A stretch of DNA of 17,758 nucleotides. It comes from CAZOHN01 sp964579325. Its GTDB lineage: Bacteria; Pseudomonadota; Alphaproteobacteria; Rhodobacterales; Rhodobacteraceae. Position 1 is the stretch's first letter. Each line of letters opens with the position of its first letter. This document shows positions 1-8,406 of this stretch, piece after piece. The position numbers and the translations under genes are program-made. The stretch spans positions 1 through 17,758 of the forward strand of contig CAZOHN010000055.1 of assembly GCA_964579325.1 (NCBI GenBank). Reading direction: 5' to 3'. Below the pieces are notes generated by a model that saw only the letters and a list, made by a program, of their open reading frames with translations, ran no database searches and was not told where the DNA came from.

Positions 1-1963
1 CGTCAGCCACCTCGGGCTCCTGACGATGCTCCTCGGCATGGGCACCAAGTTCGCCGCCATCGTGGCGGTGTTCCACATCATCAACCACCTGACCTTCAAG
101 GCCGCGCTCTTCATGACCGCCGGCATCGTCGACCACGAGACCCACACCCGCGACATCAAGCGGCTGGGCGGGTTGCGGCACCTGATGCCGATCACCTTCC
201 TGATCGGGACGGTGGCGGCGCTGTCGATGGCGGGCATCCCGCTCTTCAACGGGTTTCTCTCGAAGGAGATGATGCTCGACGAGGCCGAGCGGACGGTCTG
301 GGCGGGGAGCCACTATGCCGTGCCCGTGCTGGCGACACTGGGGGCGCTTCTGTCGGTGGCCTATTCGTTCCGGTTCATCGTGCACGTGTTCCTCGGCCCC
401 AAGCGCGACGACTATCCGCACAAGCCACATGACCCGCCTTTCGGGCTCTGGGCGGCGCCGGGGCTGCTGGCGGTGATGGTGGTCGTCATCGGGATCATCC
501 CGGCGGCGGTCGTGGGGCCGCTCGTGGCGGTGGCGGGCGGCGCGGTGATCGGCGGGGGCGAGTTGCCCTACTATTCGCTGAAGATCTGGCACGGGGTGAA
601 CCCGGCGCTGATCATGTCGCTGATCGCGGTGGGCGGAGGCCTGATCCTGCTGGCGCTGCACCGGCCGCTGGACCGGGGCTGGATCGCGATGCCACGACCC
701 GAGGCGAAGGTGATCTTCGAAGGGCTGGTGGCCTGGATCGCGGGCCTTGCGCGCGGCGTGATCGAGTGGAGCCACGACGGAGCGATCAGCCGGTATCTGG
801 CGATCTTCGTGGTGGCGACGGTGGCGATGGGCTATGTCGCCTGGTCGGGCGGCGGGTTGCCGGCGCCGACGCGGGAGCTTCTGCCGGTGCCCGAGGTGGT
901 TGCGGTGGGGTGGCTGCTGCTGGTGGCGGCCACGCTCGCGGTGGTGCTGATGCACCGCCAGCGGTTCCAGGCCCTGGTCCTGATCGGGATCATCGGGCTG
1001 ATGATGTCGTCGGGCTTCGTCTACCTTTCGGCGCCGGACCTCGCGCTCACGCAGATCTCGGTCGAGACTGTCACGATCATGCTGCTGCTGCTGGCGCTGC
1101 ACTTCCTGCCCAAGGAGACGCCGAAGGAAAGCCCGGTGCGCCTGAAGCTGCGCGACGGGGCCATCGCGGTTGTGGCGGGCGCGGGTGTGGCGGCGCTGGC
1201 GTTCGCGTTCCTGCAGCGCGACGTCGAGACGATCTCGGGCTACCACCTGGAGCATTCCTACGGCGAGGGCGGCGGAACCAACGTCGTGAACGTGATCCTT
1301 GTCGATTTCCGCGGGTATGACACCTACGGCGAGATCATCGTGCTGGGGATCGCGGGGCTGGTGATCTTCGCGCTGATGGAGGCGTTGTTGCGCGGGCCGG
1401 TGGCCAGGCGGCTACGCCGGTCGGACTTCGCGGACGACAGTTCGCGTGACCGGCACCCGCTGATGATGGTGGTCGCGACGCGGGTGATGATGCCGATCGC
1501 GATGGTCGTGGGCGTCTACATCTTCCTGCGCGGCCACAACCAGCCGGGCGGCGGCTTCGTGGCCGGGCTCGTCGTCGCCATCGCGCTCCTCATGCAGTAC
1601 ATGGCCTCGGGCTTTGCCTGGGCGCAGGAGCGGCAGCGGATCCACTACCACACGATGATCGGCTGGGGCGTGATCATCGCGGGGTTGACCGGGGCGGGGG
1701 CCTGGCTGGTCGGCCGGCCGTTCCTGACCAGCGCCTACGAATACGTCAAGCTGCCGCTGATCGAGCAGTTCGGGTTGGCCTCGGCGCTGTTCTTCGATCT
1801 CGGCGTGTTCCTGACGGTCCTCGGTGCGGTAATGCTGATGCTCTACAGCCTCAGCCGGATTGCGCGGCACGCCGGCGAGACGGTGAACATCGGGCCGATG
1901 GACTACGATCCTTCGGCGGCATCCCCGGCCGAACCCGCGGCGCCCGCCGGCAAGGAGTCCTGA
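1..1963 (+). CDS. mrpA: Mrp cation/proton antiporter subunit A fused to subunit B (MrpAB/PhaAB type), 5' truncated
   Basis: Large membrane subunit of the Mrp multisubunit Na+(or K+)/H+ antiporter, which exports cations in exchange for protons across the inner membrane. The reading frame is open from base 2, so the start codon and N-terminal part lie outside the window; 653 residues are visible. It opens in the proton-antiporter (NuoL/MrpA-like) domain, with FKAALFMTAGIVDHETH, a highly typical MrpA stretch carrying the membrane lysine. A MbhD-like segment follows at about 950-1105 (QRFQALVLIGIIGLMMSSG), then an MbhE-like segment near 1310-1390. From about 1450 to 1865 comes a complete MnhB domain (RVMMPIAMVVGVYIFLRGHN, then QPGGGFVAGL). 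No separate mrpB follows, so A and B are fused, as known for rhizobial PhaAB. The tail is rich in Ala and Pro. It ends one base before mrpC. The family assignment is firm; the transported ion cannot be read from the sequence. Confidence 0.95.
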   Translation, partial: VSHLGLLTMLLGMGTKFAAIVAVFHIINHLTFKAALFMTAGIVDHETHTRDIKRLGGLRHLMPITFLIGTVAALSMAGIPLFNGFLSKEMMLDEAERTVWAGSHYAVPVLATLGALLSVAYSFRFIVHVFLGPKRDDYPHKPHDPPFGLWAAPGLLAVMVVVIGIIPAAVVGPLVAVAGGAVIGGGELPYYSLKIWHGVNPALIMSLIAVGGGLILLALHRPLDRGWIAMPRPEAKVIFEGLVAWIAGLARGVIEWSHDGAISRYLAIFVVATVAMGYVAWSGGGLPAPTRELLPVPEVVAVGWLLLVAATLAVVLMHRQRFQALVLIGIIGLMMSSGFVYLSAPDLALTQISVETVTIMLLLLALHFLPKETPKESPVRLKLRDGAIAVVAGAGVAALAFAFLQRDVETISGYHLEHSYGEGGGTNVVNVILVDFRGYDTYGEIIVLGIAGLVIFALMEALLRGPVARRLRRSDFADDSSRDRHPLMMVVATRVMMPIAMVVGVYIFLRGHNQPGGGFVAGLVVAIALLMQYMASGFAWAQERQRIHYHTMIGWGVIIAGLTGAGAWLVGRPFLTSAYEYVKLPLIEQFGLASALFFDLGVFLTVLGAVMLMLYSLSRIARHAGETVNIGPMDYDPSAASPAEPAAPAGKES

Positions 1964-1964
1964 G

Positions 1965-2327
1965 ATGGAGATGGTGGTTGCGAGTTCGGTGGGGGTGATG
2001 ACGGCGGGCGGGGTGTACCTGATGCTGCGGCTCAGGGCGTTCCCGGTGATCCTCGGCCTTGCGCTGCTGTCCTACGCGGTGAACCTGTTCCTGTTCGCCA
2101 GCGGCAGGTTGTCGATCGACATGTCGCCGATCCTGAACCGTTACGCCGACATCGCCTATACCGATCCGCTGCCGCAGGCGCTGGTTCTGACGGCGATCGT
2201 GATCTCGTTCGGGATGACGGCGGTGCTGGTGATGGTCGCGCTGGGGGCCTACTTCGAGGCGCAGAGCGACCGGATCGACATCGAGCCGCCCGCCGAGGGC
2301 GAAGAGGGCGCGGAGAGCGGCCGATGA
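1965..2327 (+). CDS. mrpC: Mrp antiporter subunit C (NuoK-like)
   Basis: Small membrane subunit of the Mrp antiporter, homologous to NuoK of respiratory complex I. The 120-residue product has three hydrophobic segments (about residues 3-22, 25-45 and 70-95) and the family stretch NRYADIAYTDPLPQALVLTAIVISF, described here only in part: the PLPQALVLTAIVI core is diagnostic of MrpC/MnhC. The C-terminus is a short acidic cytoplasmic tail. The ATG at 1965 is preceded by AAGGAG at 1952-1957 (7 bases away), inside the end of mrpA, and there is one base between the genes. The gene overlaps mrpD by ATGA, so translation is probably coupled. Length and position in the operon are as expected. Confidence 0.95.
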   Translation: MEMVVASSVGVMTAGGVYLMLRLRAFPVILGLALLSYAVNLFLFASGRLSIDMSPILNRYADIAYTDPLPQALVLTAIVISFGMTAVLVMVALGAYFEAQSDRIDIEPPAEGEEGAESGR

Positions 2328-3904
2328 GCCACTGGATCATCGCCCCGGTCATCCTGCCGGCGCTGCTTGCGCCGATCCTTGCCTTCGTGATGCGCCACGA
2401 TATTTCGCTGGCGCGGGTGGCCTCGGTCGCGGGGACCGTGGTGCTGGTGGCCATTGCCATCGGCCTCGCGGCCTGGGCGGGCGGCGGCGAGACCTGGGTC
2501 TATCGTCTGGGCGACTGGCCGGCGCCCTTCGGGATCGTTCTGGTGCTCGACCGGCTCTCGGCGCTGATGGTGCTCCTGACCGCGATCCTGGCGCTGATCG
2601 TGCTGATCCATGCCATCGCGACGGGCTGGGACGCGCGGGGGCGGCACTTCCACGCGCTGTTCCAGTTCCAGCTGATGGGCATCTGCGGGGCGTTCCTGAC
2701 GGGCGACGTCTTCAACCTCTTCGTGTTCTTCGAGGTGCTGCTGATCGCCTCCTACGGCTTGATGATCCACGGTGGCGGACGTGACCGGGTTCGGGCGGGA
2801 TTGCAGTACATCGTCATGAATCTGGCCGGTTCGACCTTGTTTCTGTTCGCGCTGGGTACGCTTTATGCAAGTACCGGCACGCTGAACATCGCCGACCTCG
2901 CGGCGAAGGTGCAGCAGATCCCGATCGAGGAGGCCGCGCTGGTCCGGGTCGCGGCGATGCTCCTGATGATCGTCTTCGCGGTCAAGGCGGCGCTGTTTCC
3001 GGTGCAGTTCTGGCTCCCGGGCACCTATGCCAACGCCCCTGCGCCGGTGGCGGCGCTCTTCGCGATCATGACCAAGGTCGGGGTCTATGCGATCATCCGG
3101 GTGCATACGGTGGTGTTCGGCTCGGACATCGAGGCGACGGCGGGGATCGCGGGCGACTGGCTGTTCCCGGCTGCGGTGGTGACGGTGGCGGTGGGGGCCT
3201 TCGGGGTGCTGGGTGCGCGGCGGCTCATGCCGCTGATCGCGTTCTCGGTGCTGGGCTCGATGGGCACGCTGATGCTGGCGATCGCGGCCTTCTCGCCCGA
3301 GGCGACCACGGCGGCGCTGTACTACCTCGTGCATTCCACCTTCGCGGCGGCGGCGCTGTTCCTGATGGCCGACCTCGTGGTGGCGCGGCGCGGGTCGGAC
3401 AGCCTGGGCGCGCTTCCGGCCACGGTGCAGAACGGGCTTCTCGCGGCGCTGTTCTTCGCCGCCGCGATCGGGATGGCGGGGATGCCGCCGCTGAGCGGGT
3501 TCCTCGGCAAGCTGCTGGTGCTCGATGCGCTGCGCGCGCCGGGCGAGATCGCCTGGGCCTGGCCGGCGATCCTGGCGGGGTCGCTCCTGACCATCGTCGG
3601 GTTCGCGCGGGCGGGGAGCGTGCTGTTCTGGAAATCGACAGCCCCCGGGGTCGAGATGGCGCCGGCGCCCGGCGTCCCCGCGAGGCCTGCCGAGGTCGCG
3701 CCGACAATGCTGGCGGTCGGCGTGCTGGCGGGGCTTGCGGTCTTTGCCGGGCCGGTGGCGGGCTATCTCGAGGACACCTCGGCACAGCTGTTCGATCGGG
3801 CGGGCTATGTCGGCGCGGTGCTGGAGCCGGGGGTCGGCCGGATGCCGGTCGAGGCCCCCGGAAGCGCGCCCGAGGAGGCCCCTGCGGGGGCCGAGGAGGG
3901 TTGA
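2324..3904 (+). CDS. mrpD: Mrp antiporter subunit D (proton-translocating NuoM/N-like)
   Basis: Antiporter-like membrane subunit of the Mrp complex, homologous to NuoM/NuoN and believed to hold a proton path. The 526 residues form a polytopic protein of roughly 14 helices. The conserved membrane glutamate is E137 (FNLFVFFEVLLIASYG), and the membrane lysines are K221 (FAVKAALFPVQFWLPG) and K251 (IMTKVGVYAI), so the charged residues known to matter in the family are present. The C-terminus, after about residue 490, is an Ala/Glu/Pro-rich hydrophilic tail. The ATG at 2324 overlaps the mrpC stop (ATGA) and follows GGAGAG at 2312-2317. A long open frame on the opposite strand over this gene is a composition shadow. 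Confidence 0.96.
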   Translation: MSHWIIAPVILPALLAPILAFVMRHDISLARVASVAGTVVLVAIAIGLAAWAGGGETWVYRLGDWPAPFGIVLVLDRLSALMVLLTAILALIVLIHAIATGWDARGRHFHALFQFQLMGICGAFLTGDVFNLFVFFEVLLIASYGLMIHGGGRDRVRAGLQYIVMNLAGSTLFLFALGTLYASTGTLNIADLAAKVQQIPIEEAALVRVAAMLLMIVFAVKAALFPVQFWLPGTYANAPAPVAALFAIMTKVGVYAIIRVHTVVFGSDIEATAGIAGDWLFPAAVVTVAVGAFGVLGARRLMPLIAFSVLGSMGTLMLAIAAFSPEATTAALYYLVHSTFAAAALFLMADLVVARRGSDSLGALPATVQNGLLAALFFAAAIGMAGMPPLSGFLGKLLVLDALRAPGEIAWAWPAILAGSLLTIVGFARAGSVLFWKSTAPGVEMAPAPGVPARPAEVAPTMLAVGVLAGLAVFAGPVAGYLEDTSAQLFDRAGYVGAVLEPGVGRMPVEAPGSAPEEAPAGAEEG

Positions 3905-3905
3905 T

Positions 3906-4397
3906 ATGCTGGCACGGCTTGTCCCCCATCCCGTCCTGAGCCTCACGCTGGTCGTGGTCTGGCTGGGGCTGGTCAACAAGGTCACGCCCGGCAATGCCCT
4001 GCTCGGCGTCATCATGGGGCTGCTGATCCCGATGCTGACTGCGGCCTACTGGCCCGACCGACCGCGGCTCGCCCGGCCGCGGGTGGTGGTCGAATACATC
4101 CTCGTGGTGCTGTGGGACATCGTCGTCGCGAATGTGCAGGTGGCGCTGATCATCCTGTTCAAGCGCAACGGGAGGATCCATTCGCACTGGATCACCGTTC
4201 CGCTCGACGTGACCTCGCCCGAGGCGATCACGGTGCTCGCGGGCACGATCACCATGACCCCGGGCACAGTGTCGGCGACGCTCTCGGCCGATGGCCGGTG
4301 CCTGCTTGTCCATTGCCTGCATACCGATGATCCCGACGGCACCCGCGCCGGGATCAAGCACCGCTACGAACGGCGCCTGAAGGAGATCTTCCCATGA
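3906..4397 (+). CDS. mrpE: Mrp antiporter subunit E
   Basis: Subunit E of the Mrp antiporter, a small membrane protein with a cytoplasmic C-terminal domain, needed for complex assembly and activity. The 163 residues start with two hydrophobic helices (about 8-50), followed by the typical stretch VEYILVVLWDIVVANVQVAL and then ITVLAGTITMTPGTVSA, which is diagnostic for MrpE/MnhE. I chose the ATG at 3906, one base after the mrpD stop, because GAGGAGG (3893-3899) lies 6 bases upstream. The frame is open much further upstream, but those residues lie inside mrpD in another frame and do not look like MrpE. The gene overlaps mrpF by ATGA. Confidence 0.94.
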   Translation: MLARLVPHPVLSLTLVVVWLGLVNKVTPGNALLGVIMGLLIPMLTAAYWPDRPRLARPRVVVEYILVVLWDIVVANVQVALIILFKRNGRIHSHWITVPLDVTSPEAITVLAGTITMTPGTVSATLSADGRCLLVHCLHTDDPDGTRAGIKHRYERRLKEIFP

Positions 4398-4663
4398 TCG
4401 AGACCGCGCTTCTCTTCGCCTTCGGCTGCTACGGGCTCGCACTGCTGTGCTGTCTGTGGCGCATCGCGCGGGGGCCCCATGCCTCGGACCGCATACTCGC
4501 GCTCGACACGATGGTCATCAACGTGATCGCGCTCCTTGTGCTCTACGGCATCTGGCTTGGTACGGCGATCTACTTCGAGGCGGCGATGCTGATCGCGATG
4601 GTGGGCTTCGTCTCGACCGTGGCCTACGCCCGCTTCGTGCTGCGCGGCGACATCATCGAGTAG
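4394..4663 (+). CDS. mrpF: Mrp antiporter subunit F
   Basis: Small hydrophobic subunit F of the Mrp antiporter (89 residues, three predicted membrane helices at about 3-22, 35-55 and 60-82). The stretch ARGPHASDRILALDTMVINV is typical of MrpF/MnhF. The conserved Asp in the DRILALD motif lies between helices 1 and 2. The start ATG overlaps the stop of mrpE (ATGA) and follows AAGGAG at 4380-4385 at 8 bases. The stop is a few bases before mrpG. Nothing unusual is seen. Confidence 0.94.
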   Translation: MIETALLFAFGCYGLALLCCLWRIARGPHASDRILALDTMVINVIALLVLYGIWLGTAIYFEAAMLIAMVGFVSTVAYARFVLRGDIIE

Positions 4664-4673
4664 GGGCTTGCGG

Positions 4674-5075
4674 ATGGACGCGATTGCAGAACTACTCATC
4701 GCCGGCTTCCTCGTCGTCAGCGGGGTCTTCGGGCTTGTCGGATCCTACGGGCTGATCAAGCTGCGCGACCCGATGCAGCGGCTGCACGCGCCGACCAAGG
4801 CGACGACGCTGGGGGTGGGGGGCGTGCTGATCGCCTCGATGCTGTATTTTTTCCTGGTTGCCGACGGCTTGTCGATCCACGAGCTGCTGATCACGCTGTT
4901 CCTTTTCCTGACCGCGCCGATCACGGCGAACTTCATCGCAAAGGTCTTCATCGCGACACAACTGACGCCCGAGAACCTGCCGGAGACCGGCCGCGAGCTG
5001 GGCTGGTCGATCCACGACGACCCGCCGCCGCAGCTGACCGCGCAGCTCGAGCCGCGCGATCCGGGCGGGCGGTAA
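4674..5075 (+). CDS. mrpG: Mrp antiporter subunit G
   Basis: Last subunit of the Mrp antiporter operon, a three-helix membrane protein of 133 residues. The stretch VSGVFGLVGSYGLIKLRDPM followed by QRLHAPTKATTLGVGG is the diagnostic MrpG/MnhG signature, and FLTAPITANFIAKVF forms the third helix region. The C-terminal 35 residues are hydrophilic. Two starts compete: TTG at 4668 and ATG at 4674. I chose the ATG because AGGGG at 4662-4666 lies 7 bases before it, but only one base before the TTG. The stop codon is only 7 bases from the stop of the convergent uxuA gene, so the Mrp transcript must end within or past the uronate operon's 3' end. No U-tract terminator is visible. Confidence 0.92.
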   Translation: MDAIAELLIAGFLVVSGVFGLVGSYGLIKLRDPMQRLHAPTKATTLGVGGVLIASMLYFFLVADGLSIHELLITLFLFLTAPITANFIAKVFIATQLTPENLPETGRELGWSIHDDPPPQLTAQLEPRDPGGR

Positions 5076-5082
5076 GGCCGTT

Positions 5083-6258
5083 TCAGCGGCGCGCCACCAG
5101 CGCCGCGGCGACCCCGCGCAGTTCGGCGAGGCCCCGCATCCGCCCGATGAGCGGGTAGCCGGGATGCGTGCCGCGCCCGAGGTCGGCGAGCAGTTCGTGG
5201 CCGTGGTCGGGCCGGAACGGGATCATCGTATCGGCCCGGCCTTCGGCGGCGCGGCGGGTCTCTTCCGCGAGAAGCGCAGCGACGAGCGCCACCATGTCGG
5301 TGTCGCCTTGCAGGTGGGCCGCCTCCTCGAACGACCCGTCCGCTTCCTTCCTGACGTTGCGCAGGTGCGCGAAGTGGATGCGGGGGGCGAAGTCTCGGGC
5401 GATGGCGGGAACGTCGTTCGCGGGGTTCGCGCCGAGCGAGCCCGAGCACAGGGTCAGACCGTTCGCCGGCGCATCCACTGCGCCCAGGACGAAGGCGATG
5501 TCGTCGGCGTCCGAGACGATGCGGGGCAGGCCGAGGATGTCGCGGGGCGGGTCGTCGGGGTGGACGCAGAGGCGGATGCCGAGGTCTTGCGCCGCCGGGA
5601 TCACTTCCGCCAGGAACCGGGCGAAATTGGCGCGGAGGTCAGCGCGCGATAGGCCTTCGTAGCCCTTCAGTGCCTGCCGCAGACCGGCGATGTCGTAGCG
5701 GTCGTAGGCGCCGGGAAGGCCCGACATGATGGCGTGGAGAAGCGACTGGCGATCGTCCTCGGTGGCGGCCTGGAACCATGCGGCGGCCTGGGCGCGGACT
5801 TCTGGCGGATAGTCGTCTTCGGCGGCCTGCCGGCCGAGCATGTGGATTTCGAAGGCGGCCATGCGGGGGGCGGAGAAGCGCAGGCAGGTGCCGCCACGCG
5901 CGACCGGTGCGGCGAGGTCGGTCCGGGTCCAGTCGAGGAGCGGCATGAAGTTGTAGCAGATGGCGGTGACGCCTTCGGCGGCGAGGTTGGCCATGCTCTG
6001 GCGATAGTTCGCGAAGAGCACCGACAGGTCGCCCTCGCCCCGCTTGATGCGTTCGTGGACGGGGAGGCTTTCGACCACGACCCAGGCAAAGCCCTCGGCC
6101 TCGATCTGCCCCTTGCGCGCGGCGATGGTCTCGCGCGGCCAGACCTCGCCATAGGGAATTTCGTGCAGCGCGGTGACGATGCCGGTGGCCCCGGTCTGGG
6201 CGATCTCGGGGAGGGCGATGCGGTCGAGCGGGCCGAACCAGCGCCAGCTTTCGATCAT
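5083..6258 (-). CDS. uxuA: Mannonate dehydratase
   Basis: Cytoplasmic enzyme that dehydrates D-mannonate to 2-keto-3-deoxy-D-gluconate (KDG), the last step of the glucuronate branch. The 391 residues match the family's usual length (about 390-400). A TIM-barrel metal site is visible in CVHPDDPP (231-238), CSGSLGA (271-277), HFAHLRN (295-301) and RPDHGHEL (349-356), which hold the Cys, His and Asp residues typical of UxuA. The N-terminus MIESWRWFGP is also characteristic. The frame is open far upstream, but homology starts at the ATG at 6258, which overlaps the uxuB stop (ATGA); GGAG lies 8 bases upstream. It is the last gene of the operon and converges on mrpG. Confidence is high. Confidence 0.96.
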   Translation of the reverse strand: MIESWRWFGPLDRIALPEIAQTGATGIVTALHEIPYGEVWPRETIAARKGQIEAEGFAWVVVESLPVHERIKRGEGDLSVLFANYRQSMANLAAEGVTAICYNFMPLLDWTRTDLAAPVARGGTCLRFSAPRMAAFEIHMLGRQAAEDDYPPEVRAQAAAWFQAATEDDRQSLLHAIMSGLPGAYDRYDIAGLRQALKGYEGLSRADLRANFARFLAEVIPAAQDLGIRLCVHPDDPPRDILGLPRIVSDADDIAFVLGAVDAPANGLTLCSGSLGANPANDVPAIARDFAPRIHFAHLRNVRKEADGSFEEAAHLQGDTDMVALVAALLAEETRRAAEGRADTMIPFRPDHGHELLADLGRGTHPGYPLIGRMRGLAELRGVAAALVARR

Positions 6259-7691
6259 GGCAGGAGCTCCACGGCGCGGCGGGCGCCTGTTTCGGTGAGG
6301 GTCCGGTAGGCGGCGATGAGCGCCGGGGCGAGGGTCGCGGCGAGGTCGGCCGGGAAGATCTCGGGAAAGGCGAGGAGGGCTGCGACCTTGTCCTCCGGGG
6401 TGGTGGCGGCGTCGGAGGCGGCGCGCAGACGGGCGGCGAGGGGGTCGCGCACGTCGATGGGCTGGCCCCGTTCGTCGGTGCCGCCAACGTATCGCATCCA
6501 GCCCGCGACGGCGAGGGTGAGGCCGGGGCTTGCGCGCCCCGCGGCGGCGTTCTCGGCCAGCGTGCCGAGAATTCGCTGGGGCAGTTTCTGGCTGCCGTCC
6601 ATCGCGATCTGCCAGGTGCGGTGGCGGATGCCGGGATTGGAATAGCGTTCGAAGAGCGCGGCGGCGTAGGCCGGGAGGTCCTGGCCCGGCGGGGGCGTGA
6701 GCGCGGGGATGATCTCGGTGGCCCAGAGGCGGCGGACGTAGGCGGCGAAGACCGGGTCGGCCACGGTGTCGGCGATCGTCTGGTGCCCGGCGAGGTAGCC
6801 GAGGTAGGCGAGCGCGGAGTGGGTGCCGTTGAGCATCCGCAGCTTCATGTGCTCGAAGGGGGTGACGTCGGCCACGAGCTGCGCCCCGGCGGCGGCGAGG
6901 TCGGGGCGGTCCTGCCCGACGAAATCGTCCTCGATGACCCATTGCCGGAAGGGTTCGTGCACCACCGGCGCGGCGTCGTGGCGGCCGATGAGGCTTTCGA
7001 CCTCGGCGATGTCCTTGGCCGTGGTGGCGGGCACGATGCGGTCGACCATGGTCGAGGGGAAGCGGCCATGGGCGGCGATCCAGTCGGCGAGGCCGGGGTC
7101 GATGCGCGCGGCAAGGCTCACCACCACGCCGCGCACGACGCGGCCGTTGGCGGGGAGGTTGTCGCAGGTCAGCACGGTGAAGGGGGCGAGGCCGGCTGCG
7201 CGGCGGCGCTGGAGCGCGCGGACGAGGAAGCCGGGCGCGGATCGGGGGAGGGCGTGCGTCAGGTCGTGCAGGATGTCGGGATGGGTGTCGTTCAGGGTGC
7301 CGGTCGCGGGTTCGTGGCAGTAGCCCTTCTCGGTCACGGTGAGGGTGACGATGCGGACGGCGGGGTCGGCCATTGCGGCCAGCACGGCCTCTGGGTCTTC
7401 CGGGGCGACGAGGACGCCCGTGACGCTTTCGATCACGCGCGCGGTGCGGCCCTCCGGCCCCAGTTCGAGCGCCGTATAGGCACCGCCCTGGGCGGCGAGG
7501 GCGTCGCGGGTGTCGGGGCGTTGCAGCGAGACGCCGAGGATGCCCCAGTTGCCGCCCGAGGCGGCCATCGCCTCGGCGATGTAGATCGCCCCATGGGCGC
7601 GGAAGAAGGCGCCGAGGCCGAGATGGACGATGCCCACGGGCGGCGGCGGACTGGTGCGTGTCAGGCGCGGGGCGGGGGTGTCAGCGGGCAA
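6255..7691 (-). CDS. uxuB: Fructuronate reductase (mannitol dehydrogenase family)
   Basis: NAD-dependent reductase of the polyol-specific long-chain dehydrogenase family, converting D-fructuronate to D-mannonate for UxuA. The product has 478 residues. The Rossmann signature is GIVHLGLGAFFRAH (20-33). TCDNLPANG lies near 175-183 and VDRIVP near 217. The catalytic motif is KxxxxNxxH (K283, N288, H291, in MKLRMLNGTHSALAYLG). I chose TTG at 7691: GGAGG lies 5 bases upstream, and the start overlaps the kduD end by 11 bases. No ATG lies near the homology start; the first ATG upstream, at 7751, lies deep in kduD. A GTG nearer the Rossmann motif is possible but would clip the N-terminus. The family also contains mannitol 2-dehydrogenase and tagaturonate reductase; fructuronate is inferred from uxuA and uxaC. 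Confidence 0.92.
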   Translation of the reverse strand: MPADTPAPRLTRTSPPPPVGIVHLGLGAFFRAHGAIYIAEAMAASGGNWGILGVSLQRPDTRDALAAQGGAYTALELGPEGRTARVIESVTGVLVAPEDPEAVLAAMADPAVRIVTLTVTEKGYCHEPATGTLNDTHPDILHDLTHALPRSAPGFLVRALQRRRAAGLAPFTVLTCDNLPANGRVVRGVVVSLAARIDPGLADWIAAHGRFPSTMVDRIVPATTAKDIAEVESLIGRHDAAPVVHEPFRQWVIEDDFVGQDRPDLAAAGAQLVADVTPFEHMKLRMLNGTHSALAYLGYLAGHQTIADTVADPVFAAYVRRLWATEIIPALTPPPGQDLPAYAAALFERYSNPGIRHRTWQIAMDGSQKLPQRILGTLAENAAAGRASPGLTLAVAGWMRYVGGTDERGQPIDVRDPLAARLRAASDAATTPEDKVAALLAFPEIFPADLAATLAPALIAAYRTLTETGARRAVELLP

Positions 7692-8406
7692 GCCAGCCTC
7701 CGTCGACGGTGAGGATCGTGCCGTGGATATAGCCGGCTGCCGGCGAGGCAAGGAAGACGGCGGCCTCGCCGATGTCCTCGGGTCGGCCCCAGCGGCCGGC
7801 GGGGATGCGGGCGAGGATCTCGGCGCTGCGCTGCGGGTCGGAGCGGAGCGCTTCGGTATTGTTGGTCTCGATGTAGCCCGGCGCGATGGCGTTCACGTTG
7901 ATCCCCCGGGCGGCCCATTCGTTGGCGAGCAGCTTCGTCAGCCCCGCCACGCCGTGCTTGGCGGCGGTGTAGGAGGGCACGCGGATGCCGCCCTGGAAGG
8001 AGAGAAGTGAGGCGATGTTGACGATCCTGCCGCCTGCGCCCCGGGCGAGGGCGGCGCGCGCGAAGCTCTGGCAGGTGAAGAACAGCGCCTTGAGGTTGAC
8101 GTCGATCACCGCGTCCCAGTCGTCTTCGGTGAAGTCGAGGCTGTCGGCGCGGCGGATGATGCCGGCGTTGTTGACGAGGATGTCGACGGGGCGGCTGGCG
8201 AAGGCGTCGCGCGCAGAAAGAGGGTCGGCGAAGTCGAGGCGCATCTCCTCGCCCCCCGTCAGCGCCACGGTGTCGGCGCAGGAGGAGCGGCCCGCGGCGA
8301 TGACATGGGCGCCCGCGCGGGACATCGCGACGGCGATGGCCTGGCCGATGCCGGTATTGGCGCCGGTGACGAGCGCGGTCTGGTCGGAAAGCGAGAAGGG
8401 GTTCAC
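7681..8406 (-). CDS. kduD: 2-deoxy-D-gluconate 3-dehydrogenase / 2,5-diketo-3-deoxygluconate reductase (SDR family)
   Basis: Short-chain dehydrogenase that reduces 2,5-diketo-3-deoxygluconate (DKII) to KDG, closing the unsaturated-uronate branch. The 241 residues include TGANTGIG (14-21, cofactor loop), NNAG (79-82) and the catalytic set S133, Y146 and K150 (NIASLLSFQGG, then PSYTAAK). The LLSFQGGIRVPSYTA region is characteristic of KduD rather than of general SDRs. The start is GTG at 8406, whose GTGA overlaps the kduI stop; GAGG lies 7 bases upstream. Its own 3' end contains the ribosome binding site and TTG start of uxuB. General SDR names such as gluconate 5-dehydrogenase would be alternatives, but adjacency to kduI and kdgF makes kduD the best reading. 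Confidence 0.93.
   Translation of the reverse strand: MNPFSLSDQTALVTGANTGIGQAIAVAMSRAGAHVIAAGRSSCADTVALTGGEEMRLDFADPLSARDAFASRPVDILVNNAGIIRRADSLDFTEDDWDAVIDVNLKALFFTCQSFARAALARGAGGRIVNIASLLSFQGGIRVPSYTAAKHGVAGLTKLLANEWAARGINVNAIAPGYIETNNTEALRSDPQRSAEILARIPAGRWGRPEDIGEAAVFLASPAAGYIHGTILTVDGGWLAR

Noticed and set aside
2249..4015. A 588-codon minus-strand open frame opposite mrpD
   Set aside because: It is Arg/His/Gln-rich with no recognisable domain and lies antisense to a clear mrpD. It is a composition shadow.
5086..5106. Stem GCGGCGC-N7-GCGCCGC as an intrinsic terminator for mrpG or uxuA
   Set aside because: It lies within uxuA coding sequence and has no U-tract on either side; such stems arise easily in GC-rich coding DNA.
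6259..6942. Long upstream extension of the uxuA frame
   Set aside because: The extension is Arg/Pro-rich shadow sequence over uxuB. UxuA homology starts at MIESWRWFGP at 6258, with an ATGA overlap.
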